Positions 1 through 6,282 of a DNA stretch of 12,043 nt are shown here, piece by piece. This stretch comes from an uncultured Selenomonadaceae bacterium. Its GTDB lineage: Bacteria; Bacillota; Negativicutes; Selenomonadales; Selenomonadaceae. The number at the start of each line of letters is the position of its first letter. Position 1 is the first letter of the stretch. The position numbers and the translations under genes are program-made. Under the pieces are notes generated by a model. The model saw only the letters and a program-made list of their open reading frames with translations, did not search any database and had not been told where the DNA came from. The stretch lies in the NCBI GenBank assembly GCA_902782705.1, contig CACZOL010000196.1, forward strand, positions 1-12,043, written 5' to 3'.

Positions 1-83
1 CCCATCCCGAACACAGAAGTTAAGCACCCATACGCCGAAAGTACTTGGCTGGAGACGGCCCGGGAGGTTAGGGAGCTGCCGGT
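1..83 (+). rRNA. rrf: 5S ribosomal RNA, 3' part (5' end outside the window)
   Basis: The first bases carry the conserved 5S core: CCCATCCCGAACACAGAAG, then TTAAGC, then GTACTTGGCTGG and GGAGACGGCC, ending in GGGAGCTGCCGG, which would pair with the missing 5' strand. About 35 bases of the 5' end lie left of the window. The gene reads rightwards and is presumably the last of an rRNA operon. The exact 3' end (82-84) is set from the closing helix and the following terminator. The rightward direction also implies, by the usual co-orientation of rRNA operons with replication, that the origin lies to the left. Confidence 0.95.
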
Positions 84-88
84 TTGAT

Positions 89-118
89 AAAGCGTTCGCT
101 TTCGCGGACGCTTTTTTG
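89..118 (+). terminator. Rho-independent terminator of the rRNA operon
   Basis: An 11-bp stem (89-99 with 104-114, one G-U pair) closes on a TTTC tetraloop and runs into six T residues at 112-117. It starts six bases after the 5S gene. Confidence 0.88.
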
Positions 119-169
119 TTTGCCCATGATTGGCCGACGAGTCATCGTTGGCAAAAAAATTTTTTTTTA

Positions 170-198
170 TTGCAGGGATTGTTTATTTTATGTAGAAT
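170..198 (+). promoter_or_regulatory. SigA-type promoter of the chemoreceptor gene
   Basis: TTGCAG (170-175), a 17-base spacer and TAGAAT (193-198) match a housekeeping promoter. An A/T-run (154-169) just upstream could act as an UP element. Transcription would start near 205, about 47 bases before the chemoreceptor start. I saw no flagellar sigma-28 type motif (TAAA with GCCGATAA). Confidence 0.7.
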
Positions 199-251
199 AT
201 AGGAGAAATACAAGGGGCACAATATTTCGAATAAAAGAGGGGGAACTGTTT

Positions 252-1073
252 ATGACTTCGGAAGAGCTTTTTAACGCATTCAAAGCGATCATGCCTTATT
301 TCAACCCGGTTACGCGGGACGACTTGGCGATTCGCTTGACGGATCGGGAAAAAATTATCGCCTATCTTCCCGGCAATCAGGTTGATATCCATAATAAGGT
401 CGGGGATCCGATTACGCAGCGCATGGCGCATTGCATGAAAGAGAATCGCGCCGAAGAATATAACTTGGAGCGGGAACGCTACGGCATTGCGGTTAAGATT
501 ATCAACGTGCCCCTCCATGACGACAGCGGTTCTGTCATCGGCATGTTCTCCACGATCTTGAATATCGACCATAGTTTGCAGCTTGTCGAAACTGTCAATT
601 CCATTACGCGGCTGACGCAGACGGTGTATGATTCCGTAGAGCAGGTGGCGAAGAGCGCGACCGAGCTGGCGGACGCAGGACAGCAGTCGATTTCGCAGGC
701 GCAGGCACTGAAAGAAAAGAACGCGGATACTGTCAAGGTCATCGACTTCATCAACGGTATCGCCGGACAGACGAATCTTCTCGGTTTGAACGCCGCGATC
801 GAAGCGGCGCGCGCGGGCGAGCAGGGGCGCGGCTTCGCGGTCGTCGCGGAGGAAGTCCGTAAGCTGGCTGAGCAGTCCCGCGAAGCGACGGAAAAGATCC
901 AGCAGACGCTGAACGATATGAATTCCGCTGTCAACGAGATTTCCCGCGCGATTGAGACGACGGGCGCAATCAGCCAGGAACAGGCGGCGTCGACGGAAGA
1001 AATTACGGCAAACCTTGCCGAGGTTACGAAAGCGATCAAGGAGCTGGAGAGCTTCGCGCAGTCGATGTGCTGA
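252..1073 (+). CDS. Cytoplasmic methyl-accepting chemotaxis protein with N-terminal sensory domain
   Basis: 273 aa from ATG 252, preceded by GAGGGGG at 237-243; the frame is open further upstream but has no ribosome site there. Residues 1-110 look like a single PAS/Cache-like fold: an LTDREKIIAY strand, a GD at 51-52, and a late YGIAVKIINVPL to GSVIGMF strand pair. Residues ~110-273 form the antiparallel coiled-coil signalling hairpin. Its tip is canonical (169-209: IAGQTNLL, LNAAIEAARAGEQGRG, FAVVAEEVRKLAEQS), the CheA/CheW contact region. E/Q pairs at 243-250 could be methylation sites. No transmembrane segment or signal peptide is visible, so it should sense an intracellular cue and modulate CheA. 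It is a lone gene between two terminators; no other chemotaxis gene is in the window. The ligand cannot be told. The family call is firm; the PAS/Cache label is tentative. Confidence 0.9.
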   Translation: MTSEELFNAFKAIMPYFNPVTRDDLAIRLTDREKIIAYLPGNQVDIHNKVGDPITQRMAHCMKENRAEEYNLERERYGIAVKIINVPLHDDSGSVIGMFSTILNIDHSLQLVETVNSITRLTQTVYDSVEQVAKSATELADAGQQSISQAQALKEKNADTVKVIDFINGIAGQTNLLGLNAAIEAARAGEQGRGFAVVAEEVRKLAEQSREATEKIQQTLNDMNSAVNEISRAIETTGAISQEQAASTEEITANLAEVTKAIKELESFAQSMC

Positions 1074-1112
1074 CGGTTCATGCGAGACAAATCATAGACA
1101 AACGCTTGCAGG

Positions 1113-1149
1113 AAAGACGTATCCATTGTACAATGGATACGTCTTTTTT
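1113..1149 (+). terminator. Palindromic terminator after the chemoreceptor gene
   Basis: Positions 1113-1146 are a perfect 34-bp palindrome centred at 1129/1130, ending in a T-run at 1144-1149. It acts as the rightward terminator of the chemoreceptor transcript, and because it is symmetrical it could also stop leftward transcripts. Confidence 0.82.
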
Positions 1150-1152
1150 ACG

Positions 1153-1340
1153 AGAGCACTTAATGAGTGCGAGCGTCAGCGAAGCACGAATTTATATTAG
1201 AAGCCCTTGCCGCTTCAGCGGCTTAGGGATTCTTGTATGCAACGCAAGTTGCTGTGCGACGTATACTTGACCACTTAGGGAGGCCGAGCGAAGGCGAGTT
1301 TAAGGGAATCGTATTTAAGAACAGGATGTAGGGATTCCAT
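1153..1340 (+). other. Structured intergenic segment upstream of manC (candidate leader RNA or repeat)
   Basis: No gene is seen here. The segment is rich in small hairpins: GCACT/AGTGC (1156-1170); CCGCT/AGCGG inside CCCT/AGGG (1204-1227); GCAAC/GTTGC closed by a GCAA tetraloop of GNRA type (1239-1252); GCC/GGC within CTTA/TAAG (around 1274-1303); and GGAATC/GATTCC (1305-1338). The stretches beginning CACTTA at 1157 and 1272 are also alike for about 35 bases (CACTTA, then GAG, CGAGCG, CGA and TTTA in order), suggesting an old internal duplication. It could be a structured 5' leader of manC, a small RNA, or a dispersed repeat. I do not recognise a known riboswitch class. Confidence 0.4.
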
Positions 1341-1358
1341 GAAGAGAGGATTTTAGAC

Positions 1359-2765
1359 ATGAAGGTCGTTATTTTGGCAGGCGGCGGCGGAACGCGCCTT
1401 TTTCCGCTTTCCCGCTCCTGTTATCCGAAGCAGTTTTTGCGTATCGGCGCGGAACAGTCTCTCTTTGGGCAGACGGTCGAGCGGTTTTTGCGGTTGGCGT
1501 CTCCGGAAGATATTGTCGTCGTGACGCAGGAGACGTATTTCTTCCATGTGCGGGCGGAGCTTCGCGAAGCGGGAGCCGATGCGGCGCATGTCCTTTTGGA
1601 GCCGGTGGGGAAAAATACTGCGCCTGCCATTGCGTTGGCGATGGCGTATTGCCGCGAACGGCTCGGTGCGGATGAAAATGAGATCCTTTGCGTGTCGCCG
1701 TCGGATCATGTGATTCGCCCGGTGGAGCGGTTTGCAGAGATCGTACGGACGGCGGCGGAGCGCGCGGGCAAGGGCGATATCGTGACGTTGGGCGTGCCGC
1801 CGACGATTCCGGAGACAGGTTACGGCTATATCGAGGCGGAATCGGGCGACGCGGCGGTGCGGCGTGCGGTTCGCTTCAAGGAAAAGCCGACGCGGGAGAC
1901 CGCGGAGGAATATCTGCGCGCGGGCAATTATTACTGGAACAGCGGCATGTTCCTTTTCCGCATTGGAACGATGCGGGACGAGCTTTCCGCTTTCGCGCCG
2001 GAGCTTTCGGCGGTCGCTTCGGGAAGCGTGGCGCAGGCGAAAGAAAGATTTTCGTCGTTGCCGTCGATTTCCATCGACTACGCCGTTGCGGAGCATTCCA
2101 AAAAGATGGCTGTGGCGCCGCTGGCCGGCGTTTCGTGGAACGACGTCGGCAGCTTCGATGCGATTGCCGACATGCTGGCGGGAACGGACGGGAACGCGTT
2201 TTCCGGCGACGTCCGGGCCGAGGACTGTGAGAATACGATGATCCTTGCCGATGAGCGGCTCGTCGTCGGTCTGCATTTGAAAGACCTTCTTGTCGTCGAT
2301 ACGCCGGACGCGTTGCTTGTCGCGAAAAAAGGTGCGTCGCAGGAAATCAAGGGCGTCGTTGAGGCGCTGAAAAAAGAAGGGCGCCGTGAGGCGGACGAGA
2401 ACGTTACGATGTATCGCCCTTGGGGCAAATATACGACGCTGGCGGAAGGCGACGGCTACAAAGTCAAACGCATCGTCATCAATCCGGGGCAAAGCATCAG
2501 CCTGCAGATTCATTATCACCGCAGCGAGCATTGGACGGTCATTCGCGGCACGGGAAAGTTGACGCTGGACGATAAAGAGGTCATTTTCCGCGAAAACGAG
2601 AGCGCCTATATTCCCATCGGCGCGGCGCACCGCTTGGAAAATCCGGGAAAACTGCCGTTGTCGATCATCGAGGTACAAAACGGAAAATATCTGGGAGAAG
2701 ACGACATCGTGCGTCTCGAAGACGCTTACGGCCGCGTGGAAAAGGAAATGAAGGAGGACGCCTGA
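1359..2765 (+). CDS. manC: Mannose-1-phosphate guanylyltransferase / mannose-6-phosphate isomerase (type II)
   Basis: 468 aa, the usual length for bifunctional ManC/AlgA-type proteins. ATG 1359 follows GAGAGGA at 1344-1350. The N-terminal nucleotidyltransferase domain opens with VILAGGGGTRLFPLSR and YPKQF (residues ~4-26), the GTP-binding signature, and has an FKEKP motif near 172 for sugar-phosphate binding. A left-handed helix linker leads to a C-terminal cupin (from ~350, RPWGKY). That carries IHYHRSEHWTVIRGTG (~384-399), the metal-binding type II isomerase motif. It would convert fructose-6-P to mannose-6-P and mannose-1-P plus GTP to GDP-mannose in the cytosol, feeding glycan, LPS or fucose synthesis. 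No phosphomannomutase is nearby. pdxY follows after three bases, so the two are co-transcribed. Assignment is firm. Confidence 0.95.
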   Translation: MKVVILAGGGGTRLFPLSRSCYPKQFLRIGAEQSLFGQTVERFLRLASPEDIVVVTQETYFFHVRAELREAGADAAHVLLEPVGKNTAPAIALAMAYCRERLGADENEILCVSPSDHVIRPVERFAEIVRTAAERAGKGDIVTLGVPPTIPETGYGYIEAESGDAAVRRAVRFKEKPTRETAEEYLRAGNYYWNSGMFLFRIGTMRDELSAFAPELSAVASGSVAQAKERFSSLPSISIDYAVAEHSKKMAVAPLAGVSWNDVGSFDAIADMLAGTDGNAFSGDVRAEDCENTMILADERLVVGLHLKDLLVVDTPDALLVAKKGASQEIKGVVEALKKEGRREADENVTMYRPWGKYTTLAEGDGYKVKRIVINPGQSISLQIHYHRSEHWTVIRGTGKLTLDDKEVIFRENESAYIPIGAAHRLENPGKLPLSIIEVQNGKYLGEDDIVRLEDAYGRVEKEMKEDA

Positions 2766-2768
2766 CGA

Positions 2769-3623
2769 ATGGAGAGGCAAAAAAGGGTATTGGCGGTCCA
2801 TGATATTTCGGGCGTGGGGCGCTGTTCGCTGACCGTGGCGCTGCCAATCATTTCGGCGGCCGGCGTCGAGTGCTCGGTGCTTCCAACGGCAGTGCTTTCG
2901 ACGCATACGGGCGGCTTTACCGGCTACACTTGCCGTGATCTGACGGATGATCTTTTGCCGATGGCGCGGCATTGGGAGAGCCTCGGCGAGCAGTTTGACG
3001 CGATTTACATGGGATATCTCGCTTCCTTCGCGCAAATGGACATGATGCGCGAAATCTTTTCGCTTCTCGCGGACAAGGATACGCTGATTGCCGTCGATCC
3101 GGTCATGGGCGACAACGGAAAGCTCTATGCGGCATTTGATATGACCTTCCCCCCCGCGATGCTTGAGCTTTGCACGCACGCCGACCTCATCAAGCCGAAC
3201 ATGACGGAGGCGGCGCTCCTTTTGGGAGAAGAATATCAGCCGGGTCCCTATACGAAGGAATATGTGGAAGGGCTGCTCCTTCGGCTCGTGCAGAAGACGG
3301 AAGCGCGGCAGATCGTTCTGACCGGCGTCTTTTTCGATGAGGAACGGCTCGGCGCGGCGACTTTCGATGGGACGACGAAGGAGATTGCCTACATTTTCGG
3401 CGAGAACGTGCCCGGTCTTTATCATGGGACGGGAGACGTGTTCGGCAGCGCGCTTGTCGGCGCGCTCGTACGCGGCATGCCGCTTTCAGAGGCTGTGCGC
3501 GCGGCAGTGGATTTCACGGTGGCGGCGATACAGACGACGGCAAAGGCCGGCACTGATATCCGCTACGGCGTGAATTTCGAGAAGAATCTTCCCGTCTATA
3601 TGCGGGCGCTTGGGATTGTATGA
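2769..3623 (+). CDS. pdxY: Pyridoxal/pyridoxamine kinase
   Basis: 284 aa, typical for PdxY/PdxK of the ribokinase superfamily. ATG 2769 follows AAGGAGG at 2751-2757, which lies inside the end of manC; the gap to the manC stop is three bases. Family marks are VHDISGVGRCSL near the N-terminus (substrate-binding strand), STHTGGF, DPVMGDNGKLY (~109-119), IKPNMTEAALL (the phosphate and metal region), and HGTGDVFGSALVGAL (~219-233) with the catalytic Asp of the anion hole. It phosphorylates pyridoxal, pyridoxine or pyridoxamine with ATP in B6 salvage to pyridoxal phosphate. Whether PdxY or PdxK-like in substrate range cannot be told. No functional link to GDP-mannose synthesis is evident; shared transcription may be incidental. 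Confidence 0.92.
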   Translation: MERQKRVLAVHDISGVGRCSLTVALPIISAAGVECSVLPTAVLSTHTGGFTGYTCRDLTDDLLPMARHWESLGEQFDAIYMGYLASFAQMDMMREIFSLLADKDTLIAVDPVMGDNGKLYAAFDMTFPPAMLELCTHADLIKPNMTEAALLLGEEYQPGPYTKEYVEGLLLRLVQKTEARQIVLTGVFFDEERLGAATFDGTTKEIAYIFGENVPGLYHGTGDVFGSALVGALVRGMPLSEAVRAAVDFTVAAIQTTAKAGTDIRYGVNFEKNLPVYMRALGIV

Positions 3624-3626
3624 GAA

Positions 3627-3672
3627 AAAGACATAAAAAAACTGCCCCTCGGGGCAGTTTTTTTATGTCTTT
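3627..3672. terminator. Bidirectional terminator between pdxY and mscL
   Basis: A perfect 46-bp inverted repeat centred at 3649/3650: a GC core (ACTGCCCC/GGGGCAGT) flanked by A7/T7 and by AAAGACAT/ATGTCTTT. It starts four bases after the pdxY stop and ends two bases before the mscL stop, so it serves both convergent transcripts. Confidence 0.92.
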
Positions 3673-3674
3673 CC

Positions 3675-4103
3675 TCAGCCGAGTTCGGAAGTGCAGTGCG
3701 GGCAGCGCGTCGCCTCGTCGTCGATTTCCGATTTGCAGTACGGGCATTTGCGCGGCTCTTTCTCAGGCTCTTTCTCGGCGGTCAACTTGTTGATCTGCTG
3801 GACCATCAGGAAGACGGCGAAGGCGAGGATCAGGAAGTCGATGCACGCGTTCAGGAACTGGCCGTAAGCGATGACCGGAACGTTCGCGGCCTTTGCTTCG
3901 GCAAGCGTCTTCACGGGGACTTTTCCGAGATTGATGAACAGATTGGAAAAGTCGACATTGCCCATCAAAAGTCCGAGAGGCGGCATCAGGATGTCGCCGA
4001 CGAAGGAGGAGACGATCTTGCCGAATGCGCCGCCGATGATGACGCCGACCGCGAGATCCATCACGTTGCCCCGCATGACAAATTTCTTGAATTCTTCCAT
4101 CAT
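3675..4103 (-). CDS. mscL: Large-conductance mechanosensitive channel with C-terminal zinc ribbon
   Basis: 142 aa. The start MMEEFKKFVMRGNVMDLAVG (ATG 4103) matches the MscL N-terminal amphipathic helix and first pore helix (FVMRGN to GVIIGGAFGKIVSSFV). DILMPPLG leads to the periplasmic loop, and a second membrane helix spans ~82-103. AAGGGG lies about 11 bases upstream on the minus strand. It forms a homopentameric inner-membrane pore that opens under membrane tension and releases solutes on hypo-osmotic shock. After a charged KEPEKEP linker the tail carries two CxxC pairs (C120/C123 and C134/C137), a zinc-ribbon-like knuckle absent from E. coli MscL. It lies 29 bases after the secreted unknown gene and is probably last in a leftward operon ended by the palindrome at 3627-3672. 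The start could equally be the second Met. Confidence 0.93.
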   Translation of the reverse strand: MMEEFKKFVMRGNVMDLAVGVIIGGAFGKIVSSFVGDILMPPLGLLMGNVDFSNLFINLGKVPVKTLAEAKAANVPVIAYGQFLNACIDFLILAFAVFLMVQQINKLTAEKEPEKEPRKCPYCKSEIDDEATRCPHCTSELG

Positions 4104-4132
4104 GATAAAAAATGCCCCTTTTCTTTTTAGAT

Positions 4133-4825
4133 TTACGCTCCTTGTGTCGGTTGCGCGGCGGGCGCGCCGTCGTCCTCCGTCAACGGGAAGATCGCCGATT
4201 TGGCGTTTGCCTCGCGCAGCGCCTCGTCCAGCGCTTCGAGAGCCAGCGCCTCCGCTTCGTACGCGGGGTGATAGTCCGTATGCTCAAACCGCGCCGCCGG
4301 CGATTTGATCAACCGGTCGTGGCGCGCGTCGTAGCCGTAAACGACAACGGAAGCCGCCGACTCGATGTAAAGTCCGCCGTCCCCGAAGAAGAAGCTGTGG
4401 AAAATGTGCTGATAAAACTGATCGACGACGAGAAACAGCACGAGATCGGCGTCGAGCTTTTGCGCGACTTCCCGTGCGGCGAGCTCGGGCTTCGCCTTTT
4501 TCCCTTGGGCTGCCAGCGCTTCTTTCAGCGCCGTCGCCGCTTCGTCCTCATCCAGGAATTCCGCCCAATGCATGGTGTCGTTGAGTGGGATATGCAGTTC
4601 CCGGTCCATGCGCGCCGTCAGATTTTCCGCGGCGCTGCGCGTGAGCCAGCCGGTGCGGTCGATCAGCGGGATCAGTACGATGCGCTTTGTCCGGCGAACG
4701 GCCTGCGTCTTCACGGGCGGGGCGTTCGTTTCCGGCGCGGGGACCGCCGCTTCCGCGCCTGCCGTTCCGCCGAGCGCCAAAAGAACGGCGAACACGAGCG
4801 CCGTGCAAATGCTGCGCGTTTTCAT
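4133..4825 (-). CDS. Secreted protein of unknown function
   Basis: I do not recognise the family. 230 aa from ATG 4825; the frame is open upstream, but this start follows the cdd stop in an ATGA overlap and begins a clear Sec signal peptide (MKTRSICTALVFAVLLALGG, then TAGAEA, cleavage likely near residue 26). No lipobox Cys is seen. The mature part starts with a Pro-rich stretch. It continues with a KRIVLIPLIDRTGW strand, a helical region that includes EFLDEDEAATALKEALAAQG, then AREVAQKLDADLVLFLVVDQF, and a middle segment with YQHIFHSFFFGDGGLY and ASVVVYGYDA. The order of a VLIPL-type strand, helices and a DADLVLFLVV strand loosely recalls TolB-N/CsgG-like periplasmic domains, which is only inference. 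The C-terminus is Ala/Pro-rich. Translational coupling to cdd and the nearness of mscL suggest one operon. Confidence 0.8.
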   Translation of the reverse strand: MKTRSICTALVFAVLLALGGTAGAEAAVPAPETNAPPVKTQAVRRTKRIVLIPLIDRTGWLTRSAAENLTARMDRELHIPLNDTMHWAEFLDEDEAATALKEALAAQGKKAKPELAAREVAQKLDADLVLFLVVDQFYQHIFHSFFFGDGGLYIESAASVVVYGYDARHDRLIKSPAARFEHTDYHPAYEAEALALEALDEALREANAKSAIFPLTEDDGAPAAQPTQGA

Positions 4826-5235
4826 GCGCTCTGTCCGTTGATCCGTGCCTTGCCCGTCGCGCAGGGCGCGAGATCCATCAGATCGGCGAGTTCGACGTCG
4901 CCCTTGAGATTTGCCATGATGACGTCGCGAATCTTGAACTCCGCCATGACCTGACAGCATGCGCCGCAAGGTACGCAGGGCTCGTCCGTGTCCGCGACGA
5001 TGGCGATCGCGTCAAATTCCCGCTTGCTGTCCGCGATCGCCTTGAAGATCGCCACGCGCTCGGCACAGCAGGAAAGCCCATACGCCGCGTTCTCCACAGA
5101 ACAGCCGCCGTACAGGGTCCCGTCGCTGGTCAGCACGCAGGCGCCGACCGGACGCCCCGAGTAAGGGGCGTGGGCCTTTTGCATAGCGTCGCGCGCCGTG
5201 CGGACCATCGTGTCGATAATTTCCTCGTTGATCAT
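4822..5235 (-). CDS. cdd: Cytidine deaminase
   Basis: 137 aa, the usual size of the homotetrameric Cdd. ATG 5235 follows GAGAGGAGCGG at about 5243-5253. Family marks are APYSGRPVGACV (23-34, substrate-binding strand), ENAAYG (49-53), the CAE zinc and catalytic motif (C57, E59) and PCGAC (C90, C93, the other two zinc ligands). It hydrolyses cytidine and deoxycytidine to uridine and deoxyuridine in pyrimidine salvage. Oddities: PCGACC is followed by Q where most relatives have PCGACRQ, and the C-terminal LAPCATGKARINGQSA lacks the usual LLP-F-GP ending. mgtC ends 41 bases upstream. A possible internal promoter on the minus strand (TTCGTT, 17 bases, TATTAT, about 5256-5284) has a poor -35. The stop codon overlaps the start of the next gene (ATGA). 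Confidence 0.93.
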   Translation of the reverse strand: MINEEIIDTMVRTARDAMQKAHAPYSGRPVGACVLTSDGTLYGGCSVENAAYGLSCCAERVAIFKAIADSKREFDAIAIVADTDEPCVPCGACCQVMAEFKIRDVIMANLKGDVELADLMDLAPCATGKARINGQSA

Positions 5236-5276
5236 CGTTTCCGCTCCTCTCCAATATATAATATGTATGCATTATC

Positions 5277-5978
5277 CTATAACGAATCCGCCTTGATGAC
5301 GCCGTCGATGCTGCTTACGACTTCCATGACCGCGCCGCGGTCGATTTTTTCTTTCTTCGAGCTGACTTCCAGTTCAATCTCCAGTAAAGGCTCCCGGTCT
5401 TTGCGGCTTGCGTTCTCCCGCATGTGGATGCGAATGTTGTGCAGGAAATAGTCCTGCGCGGTCAATGCGTCCGTGACGGCGCGAATCACGCCGTGGCGGT
5501 TTTCCGCGACGATGGCGACGGCAAAACTGTCTTCGCGGATGATCCAGGAATCATAGCGGCCGAATACGCGGAGCACCAAGAAAACAAACCCGGTCGTCAT
5601 CAGCGCGCCGGCGTAATAATCCAGTCCGACCGCAAGCCCGACGCCCGCGACGACCCAAAGACACGCCGCCGTCGTTAGTCCCGTGACAGACAACCCTTCC
5701 TTCATGATCGCGCCCGCGCCGAGAAAACCGATACCGCTGACGACCTGCGCTGCGATTCGTGCGGCGTCGGCGCCCGTGTCTCCGCGGATATCCACAGAAA
5801 TCATCATGACGAGGCACGCACCGAGACAGACGAGGATATTCGTCCGCAGGCCCGCCGATTTGTGCCGCGCCTCGCGTTCGTATCCGATCAGGCCGCCCAA
5901 AATGCACGAAAGGAACAGCTTGCCGAAAATCAATCCCAGCTCCGTCGGTTCCAAGATCGTGCGCCCCCTGTTCCACAA
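5277..5978 (-). CDS. mgtC: MgtC/SapB family membrane protein with C-terminal ACT-like domain
   Basis: 233 aa if started at TTG 5978, 225 aa from TTG 5954. Each has a plausible ribosome site (AAGGAA ten bases before the first; AGGGGG nine bases before the second) and neither is ATG. The N-terminal half has four to five membrane helices with the family signatures GGLIGYERE (28-36), KSAGLRTNILVCLGACL (40-56), AAQVVSGIGFLGAGAI (76-91) and LTTAACLWVVAGVGLAVG (101-118). Residues ~152-233 form a soluble ACT-like domain (AIVAENRHGVIRAVTDAL). MgtC proteins aid growth at low magnesium and, in Salmonella, dampen the F-type ATPase; the role here is unproven. It is the first gene of the probable mgtC-cdd-unknown-mscL set, and the DnaA-box cluster lies just upstream. 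No Mg-sensing leader was recognised. Confidence 0.9.
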   Translation of the reverse strand: MWNRGRTILEPTELGLIFGKLFLSCILGGLIGYEREARHKSAGLRTNILVCLGACLVMMISVDIRGDTGADAARIAAQVVSGIGFLGAGAIMKEGLSVTGLTTAACLWVVAGVGLAVGLDYYAGALMTTGFVFLVLRVFGRYDSWIIREDSFAVAIVAENRHGVIRAVTDALTAQDYFLHNIRIHMRENASRKDREPLLEIELEVSSKKEKIDRGAVMEVVSSIDGVIKADSL

Positions 5979-6080
5979 TTTTCAGTATTTCCTTAATCAT
6001 ACGGTTTTTTTTCGTGAAATGCAACGGCTCGAAAGAAATTTTTACATTTGATTCGTTTTTTCAATCGAATTTTGAGAAGT

Positions 6081-6240
6081 TTATCCACAGGGTTTCCACA
6101 AAATCTTGGGAAAATGGCGGTCAAATTTTCTCGATTTCTGTGGATAAAGTGGATAAAACGGTGCATAACCCCCATATCTGCGGATATAAATTTGTCAACC
6201 GCTAGATTTTGTTTTTTTATTTTCCCGTTTTTGTGGATAA
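6081..6240. other. Cluster of six DnaA boxes in the mgtC/CYTH intergenic gap
   Basis: This 304-base gap (5979-6282) has no gene but holds three perfect DnaA boxes (TTATCCACA at 6081-6089 on the plus strand; TGTGGATAA at 6139-6147 and 6232-6240 on the minus strand). Three near matches with one departure from TTWTNCACA accompany them: GTTTCCACA 6092-6100 (plus), AGTGGATAA 6148-6156 (minus, abutting the previous box) and GGTGCATAA 6160-6168 (minus). AT-rich stretches lie between and around (6101-6138, 6182-6231). Two boxes face right, four face left. This is the composition expected of a DnaA-binding locus. dnaA, dnaN, recF and rpmH are not in view, so it need not be oriC. Confidence 0.75.
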
Positions 6241-6282
6241 ATATTCGACGTCTTGCGCGGCAACGAGAGTGTGCCGTGCATG

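Noticed and set aside
1153..1340. CRISPR array or known riboswitch before manC
   Set aside because: No regular direct repeats with unique spacers, and no recognised aptamer core; only two diverged copies of a short stretch.
1353..3425. Long open frame on the minus strand across manC and pdxY (690 codons)
   Set aside because: It is the antisense shadow of two well-conserved genes, rich in Arg/His from GC-biased codons, with no domain or ribosome site.
5090..5796. Single-mismatch DnaA boxes inside cdd (TTCTCCACA, 5090-5098) and mgtC (ATATCCACA, 5788-5796)
   Set aside because: They are isolated, lie in conserved coding sequence and are at the frequency expected by chance, so they were not added to the cluster.
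6081..6240. Calling the DnaA-box cluster the chromosomal oriC
   Set aside because: No dnaA, dnaN, recF, rpmH or gidA nearby, and the rRNA operon points towards it; only whole-genome skew or read depth could justify the claim.
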